Positions 20,919 to 30,942 of a DNA stretch of 64,000 bases are shown here, in pieces. The position numbers were made by a program, and so were the translations under genes. This DNA is from Pseudomonas turukhanskensis (lineage in GTDB: Bacteria; Pseudomonadota; Gammaproteobacteria; Pseudomonadales; Pseudomonadaceae). Every line of letters starts with the position of its first letter. Position 1 is the stretch's first letter. Under the pieces are notes generated by a model that was not told the DNA's origin, made no database searches, and saw only the letters and a list, made by a program, of their open reading frames with translations. Location: assembly GCF_027922365.1 (NCBI RefSeq), contig NZ_BSFN01000005.1, positions 186,001 through 250,000 of the forward strand, in the 5' to 3' direction.

Positions 20919-22268
20919 TCACTCTGGCTGAGGTGCCAGCGTCTCACGCAGTTGCGCCACAGCCTGCTCGCAGGCCGCGGTATCGGCGAACTGCGGGCTT
21001 TGGCCGACGGCTTCATCATCCAGCCAGACGGCAAAACCGTTGCCGTCGACACGCACGTCCAGAACGCTGCCGTCCTGCAGACGCTTGCTGACCTGGCCAG
21101 CGGTTTTGCCATCGGCGAAGTTTTTCGACAGCAGCAATTGCTCGCCATCTGCCGCCAGAAGGCGGAAACGGAAGCTGCCGTCGTCTTCACGGAAGCTGAC
21201 AAACCGCGCGCCTTTAACCGCTTTTTTCTTGGTGCTCTGGGTGCTTTGCAGGTCGCTTCGGAAGGAGCGCAGGCCTACCGCCTCACGCAGCTCGCCGAGA
21301 AACGGCGTGGCGATCTTGCGGGCCTTGGCGGCGCCGGCCAGCAAAATATCTTCCAGGTCGGCCGGGCGCTCGATCAGCGCGTGATAACGCTCGCGTGACT
21401 CGCCCAGTTCGTTGTCCAGCAGCTCGAACAGGCGCTGCTTGGCCTCACCCCAAGCCAGACCGCCCAACAGGTCGGCACGGAATTCGGCTTTCTGCGCGGC
21501 AGTGGAGAACGCCTGGTACAGGGTGAACAGGTGCGAGTTGTCCGGGTCTTTGGCTTCGCCGGGGGCGCGCGAGTCGGTGACGATGGACGAGACCGCCGCC
21601 TTCAACTGCTTGGAGCTGCCGAACAACGGAATGGTGTTGTCGTAGCTTTTGGACATCTTGCGGCCATCCAGGCCCGGCAAGGTGGCAACGCTTTCTTCGA
21701 TCAACGCCTGCGGCATTACGAAGAATTCCTTGCCCTTGCCAAACAGGTGGTTAAAGCGCTGGCCGATATCGCGAGCCATTTCCACGTGCTGAATCTGATC
21801 GCGGCCGACCGGCACCTGGTGCGCGTTGAACATCAGAATGTCGGCAGCCATCAGCACCGGGTAGCTGAACAGGCCCATGGTGACGCCGGCGTCCGGGTCT
21901 TCACCCTGCTCGACGTTTTTATCTACCGAGGCCTTGTAGGCGTGGGCGCGGTTGAGCAGGCCCTTGGCTGCGACGCAGGTCAGCAGCCAGGTGAGTTCAG
22001 TAATTTCCGGGATATCAGACTGGCGATAGAACGTCACGCGGTCGGTATCCAGCCCCGAAGCCAGCCAGGTCGCGGCGATTTCCAGACGCGAGCGCTGAAT
22101 GCGCAGCGGGTCATCGCATTTGATCAGCGCGTGGTAGTCAGCCAGGAAATAGAACGAGTCGGCGTCCGCGGCGCGACTGGCGACGATGGCCGGGCGGATG
22201 GCGCCCGCGTAGTTACCCAGATGCGGGGTGCCGGTGGTGGTGATACCGGTAAGGATACGAGTGGTCAT
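20919..22268 (-). CDS. trpS: Tryptophanyl-tRNA synthetase with a C-terminal extra domain
   Basis: Class I aminoacyl-tRNA synthetase charging tRNA-Trp. The 449 residues include the HIGH-equivalent TGTPHLGNY (about 12-20) and KMSKS (about 200), so the catalytic core is complete by about residue 335. The usual bacterial length is about 330-340. The extra 110 residues contain a stretch ([20 protein letters not shown] and following [14 protein letters not shown]) resembling the small YegP/DUF1508 domain, then a short tail. Pseudomonads share this long form as I recall. The function of the extension is unknown. Confidence 0.95.
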   Translation of the reverse strand: MTTRILTGITTTGTPHLGNYAGAIRPAIVASRAADADSFYFLADYHALIKCDDPLRIQRSRLEIAATWLASGLDTDRVTFYRQSDIPEITELTWLLTCVAAKGLLNRAHAYKASVDKNVEQGEDPDAGVTMGLFSYPVLMAADILMFNAHQVPVGRDQIQHVEMARDIGQRFNHLFGKGKEFFVMPQALIEESVATLPGLDGRKMSKSYDNTIPLFGSSKQLKAAVSSIVTDSRAPGEAKDPDNSHLFTLYQAFSTAAQKAEFRADLLGGLAWGEAKQRLFELLDNELGESRERYHALIERPADLEDILLAGAAKARKIATPFLGELREAVGLRSFRSDLQSTQSTKKKAVKGARFVSFREDDGSFRFRLLAADGEQLLLSKNFADGKTAGQVSKRLQDGSVLDVRVDGNGFAVWLDDEAVGQSPQFADTAACEQAVAQLRETLAPQPE

Positions 22269-22285
22269 GGCATTCGCTTATTAAG

Positions 22286-22921
22286 TCAGTTCGACAGGCG
22301 CGGCAGCAGCAGGTCTTTGAGCTCCGTGAGCTTGCCGTGAAAAAAGTGCCCGCATTCTGCCACTTTCAGCAGCTCGTGGGCACGGTCGAGGTTGGCCGAC
22401 CAGGCGAAAACGGTGTCCGGGGCAATCACTTCGTCCTGCTCGGGCTGAATCAGGGTCAGTACGCCGTGCTGGGCGATGGGATTTTGCTCGTTCAGACGGC
22501 TGACGGCGGGGGCGACCATAAACAGCCGCTCGATTTCCACGCCACGCGCTTCCAGGCGACCGCTGAGGCTGGCGGCAACAAACCCACCGAAGGAAAACCC
22601 GAACAGGTTCAGGGGCAGGTCCGGCTTTTCGGCCAGCAGCCAGTTGGCCACGGCTTCGGCGTCGTCCACTTCGCCGCTGACCATCTCGCTGGCGCCTTCG
22701 CTGGCACCCACACCGCGGTAGTTAAAACGCAATGTGGCGTAGCCGGCATCGCGCGCGGTGCGCTGCAGGGTCGACACCACTTTATTGAGCATGGTGCCGC
22801 CCTGCACAGGGTTCGGGTGGCAGATCAGCGCCAGGCCACGGGCTTCGGGCAGGTCGAGGTAGAGCGCCTCGAGTTGGCCGGTTGGTCCATCAATAAACAG
22901 GGAGACTTCGCGAGCTGACAA
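22286..22921 (-). CDS. Alpha/beta hydrolase
   Basis: Small alpha/beta-hydrolase-fold protein (dienelactone-hydrolase-like or short-chain esterase type). The start is set at a TTG (22921), giving 211 residues, because a CGGAG ribosome-binding site lies 7 bases upstream. The frame remains open far upstream, but that part lacks family resemblance. Visible features are the HPNPVQGGTMLNKVV segment, the nucleophile elbow GFSFGG (Ser), Asp in EQDEVIAP, and the terminal His in ECGHFFHG. The substrate is unknown. It lies 17 bases upstream of trpS on the same strand and may be co-transcribed. Confidence 0.85.
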   Translation of the reverse strand: MSAREVSLFIDGPTGQLEALYLDLPEARGLALICHPNPVQGGTMLNKVVSTLQRTARDAGYATLRFNYRGVGASEGASEMVSGEVDDAEAVANWLLAEKPDLPLNLFGFSFGGFVAASLSGRLEARGVEIERLFMVAPAVSRLNEQNPIAQHGVLTLIQPEQDEVIAPDTVFAWSANLDRAHELLKVAECGHFFHGKLTELKDLLLPRLSN

Positions 22922-23079
22922 CGGGGAACTCCGTGACCCGACAAAGGGTCGACACGTCTTGAGTAGGAACCTTGGGCGCCGCCTTACCGCGACGCTCGCC
23001 CTGTCAAGGCAGCGCCGCGCTATACAGCGCAGGTGCGAGCCGTTACCGTAATGCAAAGCCGTTTATAGAGGAAGGACTC

Positions 23080-23538
23080 GTGGAACAGACCCTATTGGCC
23101 TGGTTACTCCCGGCACTCGCCCTGCTCGCAGGCGTCACCATTGGTTTTCTGGTGGCCCGCCTGGTGCCCAGCGCCGCACCGAGCCGCACACAACGGCAGC
23201 TGGACGAAATTCAGGAACGTTTCGACAGTTACCAGAGCGAAGTGGTGACCCACTTCAACACCACCGCCAGCCTGGTAAAAAAACTGACCCAGAGCTACCA
23301 GGAAGTGCAGGAGCACCTTTCTGAAGGCGCCAACCGCCTGGCCCTGGACGAACTCACCCGTCAGCGTTTGCTGGCTGCGCTGCATGATGAAAAGCCGGGC
23401 ACACGTGAGCGCCTGACGCCGCCGAAAGATTCGGAAGTACCACGCGATTACGCGCCTAAAAGCGCCGATGCGCCGGGGATGTTGGACGCCACTTTTGGTT
23501 TGAAAAAACCGCCGGTCAGCGACACTTCGCCGCGTTAA
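23080..23538 (+). CDS. ZapG/YhcB family division-associated membrane protein
   Basis: DUF1043 (YhcB, also called ZapG) protein with one N-terminal membrane helix and a cytoplasmic coiled coil; in E. coli it links cell division, shape and envelope synthesis. The GTG at 23080 with a GAGGAAGG ribosome-binding site gives 152 residues. The membrane segment is WLLPALALLAGVTIGFLVARL; the coiled coil spans about 35-100 (RQLDEIQERFDSYQSEVVTH; LVKKLTQSYQEVQEHL). The proline-rich end (PPKDSEVPRDYAPKS) is typical. An upstream in-frame ATG would add a low-complexity, unsupported stretch. Confidence 0.88.
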   Translation: MEQTLLAWLLPALALLAGVTIGFLVARLVPSAAPSRTQRQLDEIQERFDSYQSEVVTHFNTTASLVKKLTQSYQEVQEHLSEGANRLALDELTRQRLLAALHDEKPGTRERLTPPKDSEVPRDYAPKSADAPGMLDATFGLKKPPVSDTSPR

Positions 23539-23550
23539 ATCGCAGCCAAT

Positions 23551-23580
23551 AAAAAGCCCGCGCAAGCGGGCTTTTGCTTT
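23551..23580. terminator. Terminator after the zapG-like gene
   Basis: AAAAGCCCGC-GCAA-GCGGGCTTTT, a 10-base stem with a T-run, 12 bases past the stop. Confidence 0.88.
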
Positions 23581-23581
23581 T

Positions 23582-23647
23582 GTAGGGTGTGCTGTGCGCA
23601 CCGTGGCGATTTCGCATATATCGCTTGGTGCGCGAAGCACACCCTAC
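23582..23647. repeat. 66-bp inverted-repeat element between two terminators
   Basis: The ends (23582-23602 and 23627-23647) are 21-base inverted repeats identical at 19 positions, starting GTAGGGTGTGCTGTGCGC. The 24 bases between them are AT-richer. The GTAGGGTG/GCGCACC pattern resembles REP-like repeats seen in several gamma-proteobacteria. It lies exactly between the zapG-like terminator and the cysNC terminator. Confidence 0.8.
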
Positions 23648-23648
23648 G

Positions 23649-23678
23649 AAAAAGCCCCGCCGAAGCGGGGCTTTTTTT
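23649..23678. terminator. Terminator after cysNC
   Basis: AAAAAGCCCCGC-CGAA-GCGGGGCTTTTTTT: a 12-base stem with flanking A- and T-runs, 13 bases past the cysNC stop. Confidence 0.9.
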
Positions 23679-23690
23679 GGCTCGACCGGG

Positions 23691-25589
23691 TTAGATTGCG
23701 CCGCGACTACGCAGCAGATCCAGCACCAGCTTCACGCCCTCCTCCACCGACACGCTCTGAGTATCGACCACCAGGTCGGCATTCAGCGGAATGTCATACG
23801 GAAAGGACTCGCCCGGAATGTTGTCGCCACCGGCCGCGTACAGGCCTTGCGGGTCACGCTCGGCGCACACTTGCGGGGACGCCTGCACATACACGGTGAG
23901 CAGACGCTGATTGCCGATCAGGGCCTTGGCCTGTTCGCGGCCTTCGGCATCCGGCGCCACGAAAGCGGCCAGGGTAATCAAGCCGGCTTCGTTGAACTGG
24001 CGCGCTACATGCGCCGCACGGCGCCAGTTCTCGGTGCGCCCGGCGCGGTCTTGCGGCAGGCCCTTGTTCAGATCGTGACGCAGGTTCTGGCCATCGAGCA
24101 CGTAAACGGCACGGCCCATGTCGAACAGCTTGCGCTCAACGGCGTAGGCCAAGGTGCTCTTGCCCGCGCCCGACAAGCCGCTGAACAGCACAGTGGCCGG
24201 TTGCTGGCCGAAACGTGCGGCGCGCTCTTCGGTCGCCACATGGGCCAGCTTGCCGTGCAAACCACCGCCCTGGCCGCCAACCGGCGCAGCGATGATCATG
24301 CCAGCGCCAACGGTGCCGTTGGTGAGGCGGTCGACGATGATGAACGAGCCGGTGGTGCGGTTGCGGTCGTAGCCGTCCAATGCGATGGCGGCATCCAGGC
24401 TGACTTTGACCTTGGCGATCTCGTTCAGCTGCAGGCTGCTCGCGGCACCTTCTTCGAGGGTGTTTACATCCACCTTGTGCACGATGCTGGCAATCGAGCC
24501 CGGCACATAGCTGGTGGCGCGTTTGATGTCGTATTTCTTGCCCGGCAGCATCGGCTCTTCGGCCATCCATACCAGCATGGCTTCGAAGCTGTCGGTCACC
24601 TGCGGCTGGCTGTCAGCATGCACCAGCAGGTCGCCACGTGAGATATCGATTTCGTCTTCCATAGTCAGGGTAATAGCCTGACCCGGGCCTGCGCTTTCCA
24701 GCTCGCCTTCGAAGGTGACGATGGATTTTACGCGGCTGCTTTTGCCCGACGGCAGCACCACGACTTCGTCGCCCTTGTGCACGATACCGCTGGCCAGGGT
24801 GCCGGCAAACCCACGGAAGTTCAGGTTTGGACGGTTGACGTACTGCACCGGGAAACGCATGTCGGTGAAGTTGCGGTCGGCGGAAATTTCCACGGTTTCG
24901 AGGATTTCCATCAGCGTCTGGCCGGTGTACCACGGCGAACGATCGCTGTGGTTCACCACGTTGTCGCCCTTCAAGGCAGACATCGGCACGAAGTGGATCG
25001 AGGTTGGCTTGAGGGCCACCTTCGCGGCGAACGCCAGGTAATCGGCCTTGATCGACTCGAACACGCCTTCGTCGAACCCCTTGAGGTCCATCTTGTTGAT
25101 GGCCACGACGATATGTTTGATGCCGAGCAGGGACGCTATATAGCTGTGGCGACGGGTCTGGGTCTGCACGCCGTAACGGGCATCGACCAGAATGATCGCC
25201 AGGTCACAGGTGGAAGCACCGGTGGCCATGTTGCGGGTGTACTGCTCATGGCCTGGGGTGTCGGCGATGATGAATTTGCGCTTGGCGGTGGAGAAGTAGC
25301 GGTACGCCACATCGATGGTGATGCCTTGCTCGCGCTCGGCTTGCAGGCCGTCTACCAGCAGCGCCAGATCGATGTCCTCGCCGGTGGTGCCGACTTTTTT
25401 CGAGTCGCGGGTGATGGCTTCGAGGTGGTCTTCGTAAATCATTTTCGAGTCATGCAGCAGGCGCCCGATCAGGGTGCTCTTGCCGTCATCGACGTTGCCG
25501 CAAGTGAGGAAGCGCAGCATTTCCTTGCGTTCGTGCTGGGCCAGGTAGGCGAGGATGTCCTCGCTGATCAACTCGGATTGGTGTGACAT
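23691..25589 (-). CDS. cysNC: Bifunctional sulfate adenylyltransferase subunit 1 / adenylylsulfate kinase CysNC
   Basis: Sulfate-activation fusion: the CysN GTPase drives ATP sulfurylase with CysD, and the CysC part phosphorylates adenylylsulfate to PAPS. The ATG at 25589 (632 residues, [16 protein letters not shown]) follows the cysD stop by 1 base. The GTPase motifs are GNVDDGKST (31-39), DTPGHEQY and NKMD; the C-terminal kinase starts with GLSGAGKST (about 471-479). The fusion is usual in pseudomonads and rhizobia. It feeds cysteine synthesis. Confidence 0.97.
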   Translation of the reverse strand: MSHQSELISEDILAYLAQHERKEMLRFLTCGNVDDGKSTLIGRLLHDSKMIYEDHLEAITRDSKKVGTTGEDIDLALLVDGLQAEREQGITIDVAYRYFSTAKRKFIIADTPGHEQYTRNMATGASTCDLAIILVDARYGVQTQTRRHSYIASLLGIKHIVVAINKMDLKGFDEGVFESIKADYLAFAAKVALKPTSIHFVPMSALKGDNVVNHSDRSPWYTGQTLMEILETVEISADRNFTDMRFPVQYVNRPNLNFRGFAGTLASGIVHKGDEVVVLPSGKSSRVKSIVTFEGELESAGPGQAITLTMEDEIDISRGDLLVHADSQPQVTDSFEAMLVWMAEEPMLPGKKYDIKRATSYVPGSIASIVHKVDVNTLEEGAASSLQLNEIAKVKVSLDAAIALDGYDRNRTTGSFIIVDRLTNGTVGAGMIIAAPVGGQGGGLHGKLAHVATEERAARFGQQPATVLFSGLSGAGKSTLAYAVERKLFDMGRAVYVLDGQNLRHDLNKGLPQDRAGRTENWRRAAHVARQFNEAGLITLAAFVAPDAEGREQAKALIGNQRLLTVYVQASPQVCAERDPQGLYAAGGDNIPGESFPYDIPLNADLVVDTQSVSVEEGVKLVLDLLRSRGAI

Positions 25590-25590
25590 A

Positions 25591-26508
25591 TTAAAAGTAC
25601 CCCTGACGTTTCTTGTCTTCCATCGAACCTGCCTGGTCATGGTCGATAACGCGACCCTGACGCTCGGAGGTTCTGGTCAGGAGCATTTCCTGAATGATGT
25701 CGGTCAAGCTGGTGGCGGTGGATTCCACCGCGCCAGTCAGTGGGTAGCAGCCGAGGGTGCGGAAGCGCACCATCTTCTTGTGAATGCTGGCTTTCTGCTC
25801 GGGCGACAGATGCTCGAGAATGCGATCGTCGTCGATCATGATCAGCGTGCCGTTCATTTCGATCACGTCGCGCTCGGCGGCGAAATACAGAGGAACGATC
25901 GGAATGCCTTCCAGATAGATGTACTGCCAGATATCCAGCTCGGTCCAGTTGGAGAGCGGGAATACGCGGATCGACTCGCCCTTGTTGACCTTGCCGTTGT
26001 AGACATTCCACAGTTCGGGGCGCTGGTTTTTCGGGTCCCAGCGGTGCTTGCTGTCGCGGAAGGAATACACGCGCTCTTTTGCTCGCGATTTTTCTTCGTC
26101 ACGGCGCGCGCCACCGAAGGCGGCGTCGAAGCCGTGCTTGTCGAGCGCCTGCTTGAGGCCCTCGGTTTTCATGATGTCGGTGTGCTTGGCGCTGCCGTGG
26201 GTGAACGGGTTGATGTTCTGCGCCACGCCGTCGGGGTTCACGTGAGTGATCAGGTCTAAGCCCAGGTCCGCCACCATCTTGTCGCGGAACGCGTACATCT
26301 CTTGGAATTTCCAGCGGGTATCCACGTGCATGACCGGGAAAGGCAACTTGCCGGGGAAAAACGCTTTGCGGGCAAGGTGCAGCATGACCGCGGAATCTTT
26401 ACCGATGGAGTACAGCATCACCGGGTTATCGAACTCGGCGGCGACCTCGCGGATGATGTGGATGCTTTCCGCCTCCAACTGTTTCAGATGCGTCAATTTA
26501 TCGAGCAT
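25591..26508 (-). CDS. cysD: Sulfate adenylyltransferase subunit 2 CysD
   Basis: Catalytic ATP sulfurylase subunit, making adenylylsulfate from ATP and sulfate. The 305 residues include the PP-loop [17 protein letters not shown] (about residues 34-50), [20 protein letters not shown] and [16 protein letters not shown]. It is immediately upstream of cysNC. A 147-base gap separates it from nif3 on the same strand; it could carry the cysteine-regulated promoter, although no clear CysB site could be read by eye. Confidence 0.98.
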   Translation of the reverse strand: MLDKLTHLKQLEAESIHIIREVAAEFDNPVMLYSIGKDSAVMLHLARKAFFPGKLPFPVMHVDTRWKFQEMYAFRDKMVADLGLDLITHVNPDGVAQNINPFTHGSAKHTDIMKTEGLKQALDKHGFDAAFGGARRDEEKSRAKERVYSFRDSKHRWDPKNQRPELWNVYNGKVNKGESIRVFPLSNWTELDIWQYIYLEGIPIVPLYFAAERDVIEMNGTLIMIDDDRILEHLSPEQKASIHKKMVRFRTLGCYPLTGAVESTATSLTDIIQEMLLTRTSERQGRVIDHDQAGSMEDKKRQGYF

Positions 26509-26655
26509 GGCTACTCACGGCTTTCTCACGAAGAGAGCGTTATTGGACGGCCTACGGGCCGTGGACGAGGGCGGCACTTTAGCACAGCACCCTATTCTAT
26601 TCAGGCAGCCTTTTAGATCGAAACGATCTAGCGATATTCCCGCTAAACAGGGCCG

Positions 26656-27414
26656 CTACACAGGGTTGGGACAGTCGATAAACAAGTGTTCCAGGGCGAA
26701 GCGTTTGGCCAGGTAGTCGCCCAGCGCCTGCACGCCGTAACGCTCGGTGGCGTGGTGGCCGGCGGCGATAAAGCTGACGTCGTTTTCCCGCGCGCTGTGC
26801 ACGGTTTGCTCGGACGCTTCGCCGGTCAAGTAGAGATCGACGCCGGCGGCAATGGCCTGGTCGATATAGCCCTGACCACCACCGGTACACCAGCCAACGC
26901 GGCGGATCATTTGCGAGCCTTCTATTAATAGCGGCTCGCGGCCAAGCACTTCCTGCACGCGGCGGGCGAAGTCGCGGGCAGTCATGGGTTCGTCGAGCGA
27001 GCCGATCAGGCCGACCACTTTCATGTTTTCCGGGTCCAGCGGGCCTTCGACGGTAATATCCAATTGGGCGGCAAGCTGTACGTTGTTGCCCACCTGCGGA
27101 TGCACATCCAGCGGCAGGTGATAGGCCAGCAGACTGATGTCGTTGTTCAGCAGGGTTTTCAGGCGGCGCTGCTTCATGCCGACCACGCAGGGGTTTTCGC
27201 CTTTCCAGAAATAGCCGTGGTGCACCAGCACCACATCGGCATCGGCTTCAACGGCGGCATCCAGCAATGCCTGGCTGGCCGTCACGCCACTGACGATGCG
27301 CCGTACCTGCGGGCGGCCTTCCACTTGCAGACCGTTGGGGCAGTAGTCGGCAATGCGCGCAGCGCCAAGAAAACGCTCGGCCTCTTCCAGCAAGGTGGTC
27401 AGCGCAATCGCCAT
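26656..27414 (-). CDS. NIF3 / YbgI family dinuclear-metal protein
   Basis: NIF3-like protein forming a hexameric toroid with a two-metal centre; the E. coli member is YbgI and its function is not established (a GTP cyclohydrolase-like relation has been suggested). The ATG at 27414 gives 252 residues starting MAIALTTLLEEAERFL. Metal ligands are visible in VLVHHGYFWKG, DVHPQVGNN and near the end in AAGHHATERYG. It is divergent from algW across a 112-base gap. Confidence 0.92.
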   Translation of the reverse strand: MAIALTTLLEEAERFLGAARIADYCPNGLQVEGRPQVRRIVSGVTASQALLDAAVEADADVVLVHHGYFWKGENPCVVGMKQRRLKTLLNNDISLLAYHLPLDVHPQVGNNVQLAAQLDITVEGPLDPENMKVVGLIGSLDEPMTARDFARRVQEVLGREPLLIEGSQMIRRVGWCTGGGQGYIDQAIAAGVDLYLTGEASEQTVHSARENDVSFIAAGHHATERYGVQALGDYLAKRFALEHLFIDCPNPV

Positions 27415-27468
27415 AACATTTACTCTCCCGTACAAATCTAAGCTGCTTTTTATTGCCACAACGGCCTC

Positions 27469-27474
27469 TATAAT
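27469..27474 (+). promoter_or_regulatory. Likely -10 box of the algW promoter
   Basis: A perfect TATAAT lies 52 bases before the algW start, in the gap shared with the divergent nif3-like gene. No good -35 box stands at the right distance. Confidence 0.4.
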
Positions 27475-27526
27475 GGCCGCCACCTTAAGGGCCTGTCATG
27501 GCCCTCGCAACCCTCAGGATTTATCG

Positions 27527-28681
<1,155 letters not shown>

Positions 28682-28694
28682 TTTGTCCCCTATC

Positions 28695-28720
28695 AAAGGC
28701 GCCTAAGTGGCGCCTTTTTT
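28695..28720 (+). terminator. Terminator after algW
   Basis: AAAGGCGCC-TAAGT-GGCGCCTTTTTT: a 9-base stem with a T-run, 13 bases past the algW stop. It isolates algW from the metal-uptake locus. Confidence 0.9.
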
Positions 28721-28780
28721 GTGCCCGAGATTTCTTGAAACACAACAGGCAAAAGATGTCGCTTCCGTTTTCCTCTGTTT

Positions 28781-28803
28781 AAAATGTTATGTTATTACAT
28801 CTT
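28781..28803 (+). promoter_or_regulatory. Zur-box-like operator
   Basis: A 23-base AT-rich imperfect palindrome (core ATGTTATGTTATTACAT) begins 40 bases upstream of the TonB receptor start. Compared by eye with the E. coli-type Zur consensus (core TGTTATANTATAACA), it agrees at 17 of 22 defined positions. It ends 17 bases before the ATG, where a bound repressor would block transcription. I did not find a Fur-type GATAATGATAATCATTATC pattern here. Confidence 0.65.
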
Positions 28804-28820
28804 AAGTACGGAATCCGAAC

Positions 28821-30905
28821 ATGAAGTCATCTGCCCTCACCTCGCTTGCTGCGCTATCTGTTGGCCTGCTTGGCGAACCTGCATTTGCAGAAAACACATT
28901 AGAAGAAACCACCATTACCGCCGACTACGCCGCCGAGCGGAGCGATGGGCCTGTAAACGGCTACCGCGCCCACCGCTCGGCCACCGCGACACGCACCGAC
29001 ACCGATATTCGTGACACCCCGCAAAGCATCAACGTGGTCCCCGCCCAGGTACTCACCGACCTCAACAGCACGCGCATCGACCGGGCGCTGGATTTCGCCG
29101 GCGGCGTTTCCCGGCAAAACAATTTTGGCGGCCTGACCTTCCTCAACTACAGCGTGCGCGGCTTTACCACCGGCGAGCTGTACCGCAACGGCTTTGCCTA
29201 TAACCGCGGCAGCAACACGGCACCGGATTCCGCCACCATTGAGCGTATCGAAGTACTCAAAGGCCCGGCCGCCAGCCTGTACGGCCGTGGCGACCCCGGT
29301 GGCCTGGTGAATATTGTCAGCAAGAAGCCGCAGTCGGATGCTTTCAATACCTTGCAACTGAGCGCCGGCAGTTGGGACCGCTACCGCAGCGCGCTGGACG
29401 TCAACACGCCGCTTAACGACGAAGGCACGGTGCTCTCGCGGGTGAACCTGGCGGTGGAAGACAACCACAGCTTCCGCGACCATGTGAGCAGCCAGCGCAA
29501 GCTGGTGAGCCCGACCCTGTCGTGGCAACTCAGCCCGGATACCTGGCTGCTGGTCGAAAGCGAATTCAGCCGCACCGAGTCGGTGTTCGACCGCGGTATC
29601 CCGGCGGTAAATGGCGAGATGGGCTCGGTGTCGCGCAACACATTTCTGGGCGAACCTAACGACGGCAACATCCGCAACAACAACCAATTGCTGCAGATCA
29701 GCCTTGAGCACTACCTCCACGACAACTGGAAAACCCGCCTGGCCACGCACTACAGCCAGGGCACGCTCAACGGCGACAGCTCGGAACCGCAGCGCCTGAT
29801 CGGTCAGCAGGTGTCGCGTATCTATCGTCAGCGCAACTTCGAATGGAACGACAGCATTACCCAGGCCGAACTGCACGGCAGCTTCACGCTTGGCGGCTGG
29901 GAGCACCAGACGCTAACGGGTGTTGAGTACGAGAACTATCGCAACAGCCAGAAGTACCCGCAAAGCCTTACCTCACCGGACTACGGCCTGGATATTTACC
30001 ACCCGGTGTACGGCCAGCCCAAACCCGCGCTGGTGAACCCGAATGACTTCTTCGAGCACACCCAAAGCTATGCCCTCAACCTGCAGGACCAGATCGTGTT
30101 CAACGGACGCTGGCGCGGCCTGCTGGGTGTACGCCTGGAGCGCGTCGAACAGCGCGCCCTCAACCGCACCTCCAGCGTCGACAACCTGCAAAAGAAAGAC
30201 GTCGCCACGCCGCGTGCAGGGCTGCTGTATCAGCTAACCCCCGAGGTCGGTGTTTTCGCCAACGCCTCCACCTCGTTCAAACCCAATACTCTCGGCAACC
30301 AGGGCCAGGTATACAAACCGGAGAAAGGCATCGGCTATGAAACCGGGTTAAAGCTGGATCTGTTCGACGGCCGTCTGGGCGCTACCGTGGCGCTGTTCCA
30401 TATCGACAAGGAAAACGTGCTGACCACCGATGCCAACGGCGACAGCATCGCCGCCGGCAAGGCACGTAGTCAGGGCCTGGATATGCAATTGGCCGGACAG
30501 TTCAGCGACGCCATACGGGTGATCGGCGCCTACGCCTATATCGATGCCGAAGTGACCAAGGACAACGTCATTCCCGAAGGCAGCGACCTGCTCGGCATCG
30601 CCCGCAACAGCGCCAGCCTGATGGCCGTATACGAGTTTCAAGCAGGTGAACTGCGTGGCTCGGACATCGGCATCGCCGGCAATTATGTGGGTGACCGTTC
30701 CGGCCAGACCGGCACTCGATTCGAGCTGCCGGCCTACAGCACCGTTGACCTGCTGGCCCATTACAACGTCAGCGATACCGCACGGATTGGCCTGAACCTC
30801 AACAATCTGTTCGACCGTAAATATTACGAACGCGCCCACAACAGTACCTGGGTGCTGCCCGGCGAGCCTCGCAACCTCAGCGTCAGCCTGACCCTATCCC
30901 TCTAA
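28821..30905 (+). CDS. TonB-dependent outer-membrane receptor, probably for a metal or metallophore
   Basis: Outer-membrane beta-barrel importer energised by TonB. The 694 residues start with a signal peptide (to about AFA, residue 24), a possible TonB box (EETTITAD), the plug domain (about 50-165, with DTPQSINVVPAQVL and RIEVLKGPAASLYGRGDPGGLVNIVSKKP), and the barrel to the end (LNNLFDRKYYERAH...). By sequence it belongs to the siderophore-receptor group. However, the Zur-like operator and the DUF4198 neighbour point to zinc or a related metal rather than iron. No histidine-rich loop of the ZnuD kind is evident. The gene appears inserted relative to the usual algW-hisC neighbourhood. Confidence 0.9.
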   Translation: MKSSALTSLAALSVGLLGEPAFAENTLEETTITADYAAERSDGPVNGYRAHRSATATRTDTDIRDTPQSINVVPAQVLTDLNSTRIDRALDFAGGVSRQNNFGGLTFLNYSVRGFTTGELYRNGFAYNRGSNTAPDSATIERIEVLKGPAASLYGRGDPGGLVNIVSKKPQSDAFNTLQLSAGSWDRYRSALDVNTPLNDEGTVLSRVNLAVEDNHSFRDHVSSQRKLVSPTLSWQLSPDTWLLVESEFSRTESVFDRGIPAVNGEMGSVSRNTFLGEPNDGNIRNNNQLLQISLEHYLHDNWKTRLATHYSQGTLNGDSSEPQRLIGQQVSRIYRQRNFEWNDSITQAELHGSFTLGGWEHQTLTGVEYENYRNSQKYPQSLTSPDYGLDIYHPVYGQPKPALVNPNDFFEHTQSYALNLQDQIVFNGRWRGLLGVRLERVEQRALNRTSSVDNLQKKDVATPRAGLLYQLTPEVGVFANASTSFKPNTLGNQGQVYKPEKGIGYETGLKLDLFDGRLGATVALFHIDKENVLTTDANGDSIAAGKARSQGLDMQLAGQFSDAIRVIGAYAYIDAEVTKDNVIPEGSDLLGIARNSASLMAVYEFQAGELRGSDIGIAGNYVGDRSGQTGTRFELPAYSTVDLLAHYNVSDTARIGLNLNNLFDRKYYERAHNSTWVLPGEPRNLSVSLTLSL

Positions 30906-30942
30906 CCCCGCTCCTCTAACCAACAGCCACCAAGGAAGCACC

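Noticed and set aside
28781..28803. Fur box in front of the TonB receptor
   Set aside because: The palindrome fits the Zur pattern much better than the Fur 19-mer; a plain iron-siderophore receptor call was therefore not adopted as the preferred reading.
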